Source: Luscinia megarhynchos (Eukaryota > Chordata > Aves > Passeriformes > Turdidae). Taken from it: DNA of 64,000 nt. Each line of letters begins with the position of its first letter. Position 1 is the stretch's first letter. Under the pieces are notes generated by a model that was not told the DNA's origin, did no database searches, and was given only the letters and a program-made list of their open reading frames with translations. Both the position numbers and the translations under genes were made by a program. The stretch covers positions 78,684,905 to 78,748,904 of the forward strand of contig JAPFBE010000002.1 in the NCBI GenBank assembly GCA_034336665.1. The letters run 5' to 3'. Of this stretch, positions 13,437-25,674 are shown one piece after another.

Positions 13437-16400
13437 GTGTCTGTGCAGGAGGCTTTGAATTTGCTGGTGAGTTGGGTGGGCTCCTCTGCAGTAGCACCTG
13501 AGGGAACCACCCTTGGTTTGTCCTCCCCATACCCTTGTGTGGGTAAAACCCTCCCCTCCTACTCCTTGGGAGTGTTATTGCAATTGTCAGGTCAAACATC
13601 TGCAGATGGGAAAGGTTGAGGGACTCTGCACATCTTCTATTTTGCTGAGCTACTCCAGCAATACAATCATATGAAAAATCCTGAGTAAGAATACATAGCT
13701 GCCTCCAAAGCAGGGTTTGAAGAGTGTACAGTAACCAAGGGCTGGGCACACTCAGCACAGAGTAAACAAACTGCACATCCTGAGCACCAGGGCAGGAGAA
13801 AACATCAGTGGGTGATCATGTGGCTAGAGATAAATGTATCATATATCATTTGCCACCAGGAAACAAATGTCAGTTGAGTAAGCATCCTAATTCTGGCATT
13901 TCTTAGATTTTCAGTGTTTGCCTTTGCAACCTAATCATGCCTTTGGCTTCTGTGACACACCTGATATCATGGCACACTGCGCATTGAGGCACTGCAGACT
14001 CTCTGACCTAGTAAGTGAGGCACGTCGGATTTATTCCCGTACCAGGGCTCCAGCAGGCACACTGCAGAGCTGCTCTCTGCAGCAGATGAGCTAAGGAGCT
14101 CGGCATGTCACCTGGCCTTAATTCCCCCAGACCAGGCACAGCGCAGGCAAGCTCCTTGTGACACCTGATGGAATGCAGAAACTCTGTGGAGCCCAGCTTG
14201 CTTAGTGACCTGTGTGCTCTGGGAGGCACTGTAAGTACCTTGAAATATCGATTTCACACACGTAAACTAATCTGAAGAGGATTAAAAGATTGGTTGGCAT
14301 TTGAGCAAACAAGAAGGATAGTTTTTTTCCTAGGGTGTCTATGAGTCATCTTTTATTTGACAAGTCAGACAACCTTCAGATATTAAAATACATCTTGAAA
14401 ATACTTTTAAACCCTTGACTTATTATAATCCAAAGAGAACTGTTGTTGACTCTGCCTGGTTTTAAAAGCTTTTCATGTTTTGGTCAGGAGCAAGTACAAT
14501 GATGCATTTTACAGCTTCACTATAAAATATAAGGAATAAATAATTTCTGAATGTCACATGAAATGAGAAGTTATTCTTTGAATTATTTAAAGAATATTCA
14601 CAAATAAGGTATTTGTGTAGAGAAAATAGGGACAACTATGCCTACACACTAGGGAAGAAGTTTGTCAATAAAATAGTATGAACTATAAATTGTAAAGGAC
14701 TGTAAACAACATTTTAAAAACAGGTAACAGTATCAGAGGTTTCTCAGACATAGATCTTCAAGCAGTTGACTAATTATGACATTAGTCAGAAAAAATTGGA
14801 CAAGTCCCAGCCCAGCAAATTATCAGCATCCTCAGAGAGGATAACCTCATTTCCAGGGCACCACTGAGAACAGACAAACAAGTTGGTTCAGTTTTCCATT
14901 TAATTTTTGTTTTCTTGTTGTTGTAAATTGTATGCTGTTGTTTTGGTTTTCAGTGCATATGGTTAAGTTACTTACAAGCAGCATGACTGTAACTTCACCC
15001 AAGAAAATGATGGTGGATTTATTTACAAGATATTAATTTACATTTGTGTAACTGAGTAGAGAATTCTCCTCCAACCTGTATGTTCTCACCTGGCATTCTT
15101 CCTGTTTGCTTGCTTTTAATTACTTCTAATATGCATACTAATGCTCTTAATAACTTGGCTCATGCAATCTACATCTGCAGTGGGCTTTTAATTTACAGCT
15201 TGAATGGTATTGTTTTAATTTTCTCTTTCCAATAACAAAGCACCTAGTGATGCTTCAGATGTGATCAGAGGATTTAAACATTCCTTTGGTGTGCAATGGG
15301 ATGCTCGTTGCTACACCAGTACCTTTCCTGGAGTGAGGCTGGGACAGACACAGGACAATCCTGCACTTGTACTGGTCAGGACTTCATCCCCTGACAAGCC
15401 CTGAGCATCCTTCTGCACAAAGGAACCAGTTCCTGTTCTCTTCATCAGTTCTGCTTCTTGACCCCTGCATACCTTTCCTTTTCCACATTTAAAACAATCT
15501 CACAACCTTCACAGAAAGCCATGAGCCACCTGTACCCCAAAGCCTGGCTGTGATTGCTGTTTCTTCCCGTGGCAGTCTGGCTTTCACAACTCACAGCACA
15601 GCAGGAGCCTCCCAGGCACTGACAAACCTCACATCCCGGGATTGGCTTGTCGTGAGTGTAAGATAATGGGGATACATTTGCTTTCGTGGTTTCAAAGTCT
15701 TTCCAAGTTTCTATCTAATCATGAAGGTTGGAAATTTGCTTGCATTTTTTTTTCAAACAAAAGGCAAATCAGAAATATAACTGAGATTATTCACCAGGCA
15801 TGTGGCTTCTGGAATGTGAGTTAAAAGCAAAACATAAAACGAATATAATGCTTTAGAAGTCAAGAGAGGCAGAACCACTGCAAAGAATAATTTGTGGATT
15901 ACTTTTATTGTGTTACACAATAAATAATTAATAAAAGTAAATAAATTCTGAGGTCATACAGCAAATAATGATTGTGATAGATAAACAACATTGTAAAAAG
16001 TTGTAGGCTTGGTCCAGGTTTTTAAACATAAATTAGTTTTCTGAGAAACAATGTTTTATATACATGCACTTTAAAAGCTCTTTAACTCTGCTGTACTATG
16101 TGGAGTAAATAAAAGTCAGCCTCTGTATTTACATACACTAAATGTGCATAGTAATGTGTTTTGAGAGTTAATAATGCATGAAGGGTGCTCAGGGTAGAGG
16201 TGGAGGCTTGGCCTCTCGTTGCTGAAAACTTCTGAGATGCAAAGGGGATCATGCAGATTTAAATGTTAACTGAGAGCTTTTTCTGGGGTTTGTTTGTTTG
16301 TTATTTGAAAACAATTTTTTAAAAAAGTTTTATACAAAGCAAAGTAAGAGAAAGGTTTTAAATGAAACAAATACCATCTTAGAGAAAAATTATACCACAA

Positions 16401-19400
16401 TTTTACAAATTTATATTTATTTACATTCTATATGAAATAAAATATATTCTAATAAAATAAAATAAAATAAATCTCTTAAAAATAAACTACTGAGAGGATG
16501 TTCATAGAAGCTTTTTTAACTTCTTCATCAATAACATACCAAACAATCCACACTGTGTAATCTCCTTTGTCCCCTATGTTCCCCCTGTATATCCTTGACC
16601 ATCAATCTGTGCTTCCTGGTGTTAAATCCTTTTCTCTCTTCCTAAGCCCTGCAGTTGTGCTCCTCAGGCACAATTCATGTGGTTCCTCACACCTTTCCCA
16701 GCTCTCTCAGAATGGGGTGAACGGCCCCCAGGAGACTCCCCCTCTCTCAGCTGGAGCTGGGATGGGCTGAGCAGCACACAGGCACTCGGGATAGGCGAGA
16801 GGAATCCCACCCCTCTTCCCAGGAACTCTCATTTCCTGGTTTTCCCAGGATTAAACAGTGCTGAACTGTTTGGCCCCAGAGGAAAAAGGAGGAAACAGAA
16901 CAACAAAGGAGAAATCTGATTCCAGTGGGAGCTGTTGATGAAAAGCATTTAGGCAGAGCTTTAAAAGGGAGGCAGAAATACTCACTTGTGTCTCACTTCA
17001 AGTGACACACATCAATAAAGCAGTGTAAAAGCAAAGGGATCTGCTGACCTTCAGAGCAGAGCTTCCATGGGAAACACATTTTGTGATTTGGCTCAGGTAT
17101 GTCAGGAGTCATTAAATCAGGAAATTACAAAACTGAAGGCTGGTGCTATTGGGAATCAGAAGGGAGCACAAAAATGGATGAATTCTGTACTGATCAATTT
17201 AATAAAAAATAGTGGCAGTTTGAGAGCTGACAGGCAATCAAATAAGATCAAAGTTCTCCCATAATGGCTGGCATCAGATGGGGCATGGTGTTTGCTAGGT
17301 GGGAAAGGCTGCCCTGCCCTTCTCCACCACGAGCCTGTTTGTGGACAAATACATTAATTCAAGGTCCCAAATGACTTCAGTATTTCAGGCTACTAGCCTG
17401 ATCAAGTCCCATTGAAGCCTTGTTTATCAGTGCTAACAGCCTATTTCGCCAGGCAGGCCTTTATTTTGGCTGACATTCTGTATTCCAAAAGGTTGATGTA
17501 ACACGGGTCACAAATGTCTGGTGACAAATCTCTTCCATCCTCTCTAATTTCCATGTGAAATCAACTTGCATGTAGCCCAGATTATATACAGCCAAGCAAG
17601 GAGACGGTGTCTTGGCACAAGCACGTTTAAATCCCCCAGGTGCAGGGAAGGAGAAGCAAAGATTCATTACAGTAATAAAGTTTCAGCCTTCTAGGGACGA
17701 GGTCAAACGAGAGCAGCAGAGCACTGGCTACCAGGAGAGCAGATCTTATGTACATGGGAGCCATCAATAAGCCTTCCAACACGTGTCTGTCGAGTAGGGT
17801 CCATTGAGAGAAAATATCTACCTTATCACTGAACATTTCACAGGGCAAGAAATGTTCATTGGGCAGTGTTGCACAACTAGGATTTTTTTTTCTGTCTATA
17901 TTTGCTTTCCTAGCTTATTTACCTTTGAATGTGGCCATTCAAAGCAGTGAGTTCTGTCAATCTGTATGTTTAGTACAATGGAAAAACACTGTTATTTTGG
18001 CACTTAGCAATTTAGTATTTACTGAGAATCCTTTCTTTGTAATGATGGAAATTCAGTGTTTAGGGTAGGAATTGTTCATTTGAATCAAGTCTGGAAACTG
18101 CACGGATGCACACCAGAATGCTGCCCACTTCTCTAGAGTCAATGAAAATGTGCATTCTCCTTAATACACTACTACATATTAGCATGGTTTGTACAGACTG
18201 CTGAAAATGACAAAGTGAACTGAAAAGCACAACTAATATCTGTGTTGCAACATGTTGCCAGAACATTCCTGAGAAACAGAAGTCTCCCGGGAGCAGTGTA
18301 GGTGGCATTCACTCACTTTGGAGCCCCAATGTTTATACCAAATTGCATTTCCCTACCACTGTGCATGCCAGAGCCTGCCTTAATTTAGACTCTGCCCTCA
18401 CAGGACCCTGAACTGCCTCCACTGCTCCCTGCTGAGGCACAAGCAGCAGCCAGAATCTCCCAGGACAGGTCTGCAGAGCCTCTTCCCCTCCACTCAGTTC
18501 AGCAGAATTTCATGACATATACATTAACATGGATTTAATTTGGTACTTCTCCAAATGCCAACTGCAAAAACGGGGCTGAGGAGGAGGAGGAGGGAAGAAA
18601 ACTCCACAAGCAAGTGTGCTACCTGCAGGCCAATAGCTCCATTAACCTTTCCAGGAAAAGGCAGGCACTCTTTGTTTTCTAGCAGTCTATCAGTTTTCTC
18701 CCTATATATATATATATGTACTCTTTGCCTAGGTCATAAAGTGTTTAAATGAAAATTTATTGCAGGGACTGGCTATTGATTTGCAATCCTGCACATCTGG
18801 AAGACTTGATCCTAAAAGAATGTCCATTCTTTGAACTAATGAAAATTTAAACTCTAGCATAAAATAAATTGTTTCAAGATAAAATTAGCTGCCATTTTGA
18901 ATAAACACCCCTGAGGCTTGGGTTTATTTTATAGGTAAATCCTGTTTACAAAATATACCAGAGAAGTTCCAGTGATATTTGTGGGGCTGATTGAATTCAG
19001 TGAAGCCACACTGGAGACTTACAGCAATTAATGACACCCTCCTAAGTATATTGCAGAGAATGGTTACATGAGCTGCTTCCCAGGGTCCCTGATGTCAATG
19101 GGATGGACACTACAGTAGTCTCTCTTAAGATCGAGAATTTTTTCTGTGAATGAAACAAGCTAGTCCATGACCAAGCAATTCAAGTAAACTCCCTCTCTGG
19201 GAGGGAATCCAGGTTTCTCCCTCTGTCACTTTGTGTTTCATTCAGTCATACCTCTGCCAAAACCGTGGAGTTCAAGGACTAAGTGTAAATTTCCTGTCAA
19301 TTCCTGTCCAAGTCCTTGCTGCTGACATTCTGACTCACTGAAAAGGAAGATATTATCTACCTCTGTCAACAAACATCATTCTTCTTGCAATTCCTAGGGC

Positions 19401-19770
19401 ACGACTAACTCTTCGCCTGTAAGGTCAGAGCTATGTAAAGTTGGGAAGGATATTTAACAAATTACTCTAACGTGATGTATGTACACAGGAAAAAACAATG
19501 CAGCCAGCTAAGGCCAGCCACAAAACCTGGTTTCCTCAGATTCTCCCATCACAAAAACCATATAAACACTTGGCACTTTCATTAGCACATGCACCAACAG
19601 GTTGACTCTTTGCTCATCTGAACCGTACATAAATTAATTTCTCCATAAGTTTCTTAGTGATAGATCTTGTATCTACCTACCATCCAGTCTGTTTTATATG
19701 TGCAGATTGCACTTGCATTAACTCAAAACAACACAGATTTACAAGGAAGCAAAGAATCTTCCTTTGTTTA
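13437..19770. other. Intergenic, AT-rich, no gene recognised
   Basis: Large parts (about 14300-15250 and 15830-16530) are AT rich and carry many AATAAA-like hexamers on the plus strand, including an (AAAAT)n tract near 16449-16471. A short (TA)n run lies at about 18704-18717. The texture resembles untranslated or conserved non-coding sequence, but I found no exon with splice sites and no recognisable protein on either strand. Confidence 0.5.
16449..16471. repeat. (AAAAT)n pentanucleotide tract
   Basis: About four tandem AAAAT/TAAAA units in AT-rich intergenic DNA. Confidence 0.8.
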
Positions 19771-19929
19771 GAGAGTCATAGAATACTCTGAGGTGTAATG
19801 GACTTAAGATCCAACTCTTGAGTAAATGACCCATCAGGGGGGATTGAACCCACAACCTTGGTGTTATTATTGTTATTAGTATTATTGTTATTATTGGTGT
19901 ACCATGCTTTTACCAACTGAACTAACACC
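19771..19929 (-). mobile_element. tRNA-derived SINE with CR1-like tail (TguSINE1-like)
   Basis: Read on the minus strand, the element starts at 19929 with a tRNA-like head (GGTGTTAGTTCAGTTGGT). It has an RNA polymerase III A box TAGTTCAGTTGG (19913-19924) and a perfect B box GGTTCAATCCC (19840-19850). The head most resembles tRNA-Ile: GCATGGT before the anticodon loop and CACCAAGG after it. It then runs into a CR1-like 3' end with GAGTTGGATC and finishes ATTCTATGACTCT (19773-19785), the typical CR1 terminal motif. This tRNA head plus CR1 tail is the layout I recall for the songbird family TguSINE1, presumably moved by CR1 reverse transcriptase. The anticodon-loop region is expanded by an AAT/AAC trinucleotide run (19862-19895). 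Confidence 0.82.
19862..19895. repeat. (ATT)n/(AAT)n trinucleotide tract inside the SINE head
   Basis: An imperfect run of TTATTATTG/TTAG units sits exactly where the anticodon loop of the tRNA-like head would be. A normal tRNA-Ile anticodon loop reads CTAATAA, so the run looks like an expansion of that loop. Confidence 0.85.
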
Positions 19930-22900
19930 AGAAAGATGACTGTATTCTTACCAAATGTCAAATTCAGCCACCTTTTGCTTGAGCAAAGCCATCACTTTCC
20001 TTCCCTCCCTCCACCTGCCAATGCATATTTCTTCTTGTGTAAGTATTGCAATAAGGTATTACAGTAACAGTCACTTTAACACTGGTAATGATATCACTAA
20101 TAATAATTACCTTGAACTAATATAGTGCCTTTCTTCTGGGGATCACACTGTGCTTTAAAATCATCAATGTGTGCATTAGATTTGTTACCCCAACTTATAA
20201 AAATGCATCTGTCAAGAAGAGGAAGAATCAGTCTGCAAACAAGCTAGTGATATTCTAGTAACACTGTGAAGCTTGACAAGTGGAGTAACTTATTCCACTT
20301 CTTCAGACATCCCAGTTTTATCACTGGATCTATCTCTCATCTTCATTAATTACTATTGAAATTGCAGGCAGTAATCCATTTACCATAGAACAAGCAGGAA
20401 ACAGAGTATTCAAAGCATGATGAATCAGTGCTTTAACTAGCCAAAACATGACAAGCAAAGCTTGCTGCCGTCACTGGTGATTCCCCAAGAAAAGCATTTA
20501 TGTAACTGTACAGTTATACATAATTACACAATGATAGGTGTCCTGCTTACACACTAGGTCTGTTTGTTCCCTGCAATTTTCATAGTGCCCAGTGTCTCAT
20601 AAAAGCAGTTATGCAGACTGATACAGGTGCCAGTAAAATTAATCAGTTCAAATGGTTAGTTCAACTCAGACAACTCCAGGCTTGGAGAGCATCAGTTCTG
20701 GAAATGAAGTTAAAGCCTGGCAAAGCTGACTGGGATTGAAGAAAAGCTCAGGAAACTGAACTGCCCTTCCTAGAGGAATCACTTCTCTGTAACAAACTGC
20801 CTGGCTTATGTTTCCTCACTTGGAAAATTACAGCTGGGATTATTGGAGCTGCTTCACAATCAAGAATCTGTATCCCAGATGGAAGCTGCACCCTACTTCC
20901 AAGTATAGTCCCATTCACTTCTTTTCCTGCTGCCCAGGAAATCCTAGCAGACAAGCAGTAGCTTGCTAATAGCTAACCTGCCTGGTTGGAGTGCATTTTG
21001 CCTCTGCTGGAGTCTGTTTCTACTCACTCCAGTGAAAAGCAGCACCATCTGCAGAGGGCTGCTTCAGTCCAAGATGTTTTAATAACACTAGAGAAGGGAT
21101 CTTGTGTCTGCTTAGTGTTTGGGCTATGACTTGTATTACTGATTTATAATCTTCAAGTATCAGGCCAAATTGCTTCCTGCTTAAAGTTGGAAACCCATCA
21201 AAAGCAGTGATATCGCCCTTTCTTCTGCCAGCTGTAACATGGTCAGACAAGAATGTGGGGCTGACTGCTGGTTGCTATGTTGGGATGGGAAATGACTAGT
21301 GTACATTAAGACACGCTAAAGATCACATTGCTCCACTTCTCTGAAAAAATACTTATATAAAAAAGGCCAGCACAGTATTCCAAGAGTAATTTCCTAGATG
21401 CAATCAGTCATTCCTACTGATGTCAGTGCCAGGGATGAGGTTTCAGTGTCCCCTTCAGGGACAACACAGTGCCTGAAAAGAGACCTGAATTCTGGTGCTT
21501 CTTTTGCACCAGCTGAAGTGTTTGTTAAGCACTCATCATCAGCACCTGTGTGATGACCCCAACACACTGTCATCACTCAAGGAGTGTTACTGGAAGCTGG
21601 GGAATGCCCTGCTCCTGGGAAAGCAGCTGATGAATGGTACAGGTGCTGCATGGGAAGGCAGGGGAGGAGGCTGCCTTTCCATGTTGGCATGGCAGCTGTG
21701 TGGGGACCAGCATCTTCACCTTCAGAAACGCAGCCCAAACAGCTGGGCACCAGAGAAAAAAGAGCCTCCAGACTCTGAAATCTGCAGGAGACTTTTCAAA
21801 AACCAAATGGTATCAAACCCAGGAAGAGGGAGAAAGGGGAAATACTCCTTTGACCAATCATGGAGAAAACAAGTACAGCTTTGACCCAGCAGAAATGACA
21901 GTGAAATCAAAGATGTGGGCTGCAAGGGTTGTCGTCATTAGCAATAAAAAAAACCAAATTGCAGTTTAGTAAGAGCTGACCAATATACTAGGTGGCAAAG
22001 TGTGAGTCAAAGCAAGTGCAGAGCTGTGAGTCATCCACCTCAAAGGGCTTTATCCTTGGATAAAAGTCAAAGAGACAGCTCAGGAAGCAAAAAGGAGTGT
22101 AGGAGAGGACAGAGACAATAGCAGAGCAGTGGGCCTCCTCACAGAGCAGAGGCCACGTGGAGGGCAAGGCAGCTATCAGCCAGTTATACTCCCTTACTGT
22201 TATTTCTGGCCAGGTGCACAAAACTCTGCATGTTTCACAAATACACAGGTCAGCCTCCTGCCCTGGGGAACTTCAGCACAAACAAGAACGAGATCAAGAG
22301 CAGAAAGAGGGAGGTGGTACAGAAAGCAATTCACATCACTAAGGGTGTGTGTTTGTGTGTGTGTATGTTGAAATGAACAAGCATTTATCAAGATTTTTCT
22401 CCTGTAGTCCATTTACTGTGACTTTATTACTGATACAAGTGCAGGCACTTGGGCTGAAGGAGCAATACAGCAATTAGTTAGCTGACATGGCTTGGTCTTA
22501 TGAAGTAAGATGAAAAGCAAGAAACTAACAGAGAAAATTACAGGTCAGATAAAGGCAACTGTGATAAGGATCAATGCCATTTAAGAGGGTGAAAACACAA
22601 AGAAGGAGTTCTTTCAGGTGGGATGGAGAGAGAAAAAAAGGATAGAGAAGATGAGATGGTTAGAAGGACACAGAAGAGAAAGTAGAGGATGACACACTGT
22701 TGAGCATCACACACATCTAAACACAGTGACATGAGTCAGTTCTAGATTACAGGGAAGCACAAGGAGTGACAGGAAGAAGCAAAGAAAATGAATATGCAGC
22801 ATCTCATGCTGCTTCAAGGACAGTAAATACAAGAGGCAGGGTAGAAAGATCAGGAAGATGGCCGTGGCCATCACATCTGTAGTGTCTTACAGGGCGCTGT

Positions 22901-24848
22901 TTAAAGAAATTCCAAAGGTCTCAGGAGAAATCAAAACACAGATTTACCATCAGAGCTAAGAGAGAATGGAGCCAAAGCAAGTTTCCATGTCCCCAGCTCA
23001 GCTTCAGAGTGCAAATCTAAATCAGCTCCCTTGATTTAATGTGTATTTTCCATGTTTTACAATGCAGGAGATGACAATAGAACCTGGCTCACTTATATCC
23101 TAGGCAAGGCAGGCAGGAGCTGAAGCAATCCAAACCAGTGGAAGCTGTGCTGAAATAAGATAGGAAAAGAATTAAATAGGTGGGGAAAATCCCAAAGGTT
23201 TTACGTATTTTGTGCAACTTAATCTTAGGACTTCTTAGGTCCAGTTTTAAGTAATGCTTCCATATTGTCATTATCCCTCAATATCCCCCCACTTATTTCC
23301 TTGCAGTCCCCATATCAGGTGGGAGAGCACACCTTTCCAACTTTAAGCAAAATTTTGGTCCCACAAACACTTTTGTAGGCACTACTTTTTTGCACTTTGG
23401 TAGAAGATATACAGCTTTGGGGAAGGAATAATCTGAAATAATTAAAATAAGTAAAACCTCTGGATACTGACAATCCAGAACCATAAGTTAGCAGCCTGAA
23501 AATTAACCCTACAAAAGGCTGAAATCAGGAGAACAGGTGAAATATCCACAGTTGTTACCTAATTATTGAAACATTAGAGGTATTTTTAGGCATGGGATCT
23601 TTAACACACAAAAATACAACCTGGTTTTTACAAAATAAACAATCACATATTTTTAAAAATTTTGTGTAATGACAAACATGCCCAGTATTAATGCATTATA
23701 CTGCCTTCTGTGTCTGTCTCCTGACAACAATCTCTAAAGGAGAGAAAGAATGACTGTTAAACTGGAAAGCATCAGTATGATGAACTTGTAAATAAAAAGG
23801 AAAGTAATGTCTGCAATCTTAGAAACAATATGTAAACAGAAAACAAATGTCACCATGCAGATACATGATGCATGTTTGTACAGAGAAAGCTTGGAAAAAG
23901 AACACAATATCCCTGTATTTATTCACTGTAATGTATTACAGCACAATGTTTAGGGCACATAATAGGCTGTCAAATGAAATAACTTTCATATAATATCAGT
24001 TACAGAAAGCATTTTGGAAGATTGAAGTGCAACAATAATAACATTTTCAACATTACCTTCACAATCATTTCAGCATATTCATTCTGGGAGAAAGAAACTT
24101 GCATGAAAAATTATTTTTGATTCTCCCACCTTCAAACGTGCAATTTTTTTCCTTAGCAAAAATTAAAATCAAGTGAGCAGGCTGGATTTTTCACTTCTCT
24201 GCTTACTATACAGTTATCCATGTAAATAACTTGATGTACATTTATAATTTTACTGAAATCAATGTGTGGGATGATCCGTGTTGGAGCATCAGTAGAAAAG
24301 TGAAGTTGCACAATAAATGCAACAAAGTAGACTATAAAACAGCAGGTACAAAAAGGCTTAAGAAAAAAGAACATCTAGAGCACAACTGAGCAATTGTTCA
24401 TTTTATGTCTGTCCATGTACTAATGGTCTGAGCACAACTATTTACAACAATCACTGTTCTTTTCATTGTAATAATTATTGTTGCTTATTTCAGTAACTTT
24501 AAAACCCCTAAACTAACAAACAAACAAACAAAAAAACCCCAGATCGAACACAATGCATTAGAAATGCAATGGATAATTTGTGGATCATTAAAAACAGAAG
24601 CAACTCCTTTCCCTATCCAATAAATCAACAACTGCAGAAGTATTTTAAATTTTATTTTAAAAAATCCAGGAAACTTATAAATCTCATTTTACACTCCATC
24701 AGGACACACATATTGGTTTAGTTTTCCCTTGCAGCTGCCGGACAAGCAATCATTTACCCAGCAGCTGATGGGCTGCAGGTCAGGAGACGTGCAGCCTCCA
24801 AGGGGCAATTCCCATCAACCTGTTCCACAGAAGAGTCACCAGTTCTGC
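19930..24848. other. Intergenic, no gene recognised
   Basis: No exon was recognised. A purine-rich stretch lies at about 22616-22700 and a short (GT)n run at about 22346-22364. The part from 23500 to 24700 is AT rich and UTR-like, with an ACAAACAAACAAA run near 24514-24532, but without a linked coding region. Confidence 0.5.
22346..22364. repeat. Short (GT)n tract
   Basis: An interrupted GT run (GTGTGTGT with one TTT break) in intergenic DNA. Confidence 0.75.
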
Positions 24849-25197
24849 AATCACAGAATCGATTAGGTTTGGAAAGGCCTCTGAGAGCATCGAGGCCAAG
24901 GTCTGACCCAACACCACCAGGTCAACCTGACCCGGGCACGAAGTGCCAGTTCCTTAAACACCTCCGGGGACAGTGACTCCACCACCTCCCCGGGCAGCAC
25001 ATTCTAATGTCTAATCGCTCTGTGAAAGAATTCCTCCCGATGCCCAACCTAAACCTTCCCTGGCACAGCCTGAGGCCATGTCCTCTCGTCCTATCTCCGG
25101 CTGCTCGGGAGGAGAGACGGACGCTCCCCTGGCTGCCAGCTCCTTTCAGGTAATCGCAGAGAGCCATGAGGTCACCCCGAGCCTCCTCTGGCCCAAG
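24849..25197 (-). mobile_element. CR1 LINE 3' end, minus strand
   Basis: The plus strand begins TCACAGAATCGATTAGG and continues through the familiar reverse complement of the CR1 3' region, including GACTCCACCACCTCCC, AACCTAAACC and GAGGTCACCCC. Translated on the minus strand it gives the C-terminal ORF2 remnant (for example GRFRLGIGRNSFT). The 3' end points left at 24849. The truncated 5' side ends directly against the DPY19L4 CpG island near 25197. Confidence 0.9.
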
Positions 25198-25301
25198 CGG
25201 AGCGGGGCGGGCAGCGGGAGCGGCACGGAGCGGCCGCGGCTTTGGGGCGGCGGGAGCGCGGGGCTGCCACACGGGAGAGAGCCCTGGCACCGGCCGGCAG
25301 C

Positions 25302-25441
25302 GCCCCGCTACATACGCTGTGCCCCGGTACATACACTGTGCCCCGGTACTCCCGCCGCTGTGCCCCGGTACTCCCGCTGTGCCCCGGTACATTCGCCGCG
25401 CCCCGGCACTCCCGCCGCTGTGCCCCGGTACGCCGCCGCCG
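25302..25441 (+). repeat. GC-rich promoter minisatellite (19/22-bp units)
   Basis: Seven tandem units each start GCCCCGGTAC or a one-base variant: 25302 (19 bp), 25321 (19), 25340 (22), 25362 (19), 25381 (19), 25400 (22), and 25422 (partial). The 22-bp units differ by one extra CGC triplet. The array is about 225-360 bases upstream of the start codon, inside the CpG island. Confidence 0.92.
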
Positions 25442-25664
25442 GGCTCCGGCCGCCCCCCGCGCTCCGCAGCCGCAGTTCCGGCGGCGGGAGGAAGCGCGGG
25501 GCCGCTCCGCTGCGCTCCGCTCGGCTCGCCGGGGGATGCGGGAGCGCTCCCGCCCCCGCGGCCGGCGGGAGGCGGGCGGCGGCGGCGGCGCGGGCGGGGC
25601 GGACGAGTCGCCCCGCGGAGAGCGGCGGGGGGACGCGGCGGCGGGCGGCGGGCCGAGGCCGGCC

Positions 25665-25674
25665 ATGGAGGAAG
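25665..25674 (+). CDS. DPY19L4: DPY19L4 coding exon 1
   Basis: Ten coding bases (Met-Glu-Glu plus one base), followed by the donor GTGAGG. Intron phase 1. The very short first coding part matches the human arrangement, where the acidic N-terminus is split before LRQRKK. Confidence 0.88.

Noticed and set aside
13223..13776. Open frames with His-Leu, Pro-Ser, Asp-Gly or Trp-Arg repeats
   Set aside because: They are translations of the ATGGAG microsatellite in different frames, with no gene context.
19840..19929. A functional tRNA-Ile gene
   Set aside because: The A and B boxes are present, but the anticodon loop is expanded, no proper acceptor stem closes, and the element runs into a CR1-like tail, so it is a SINE.
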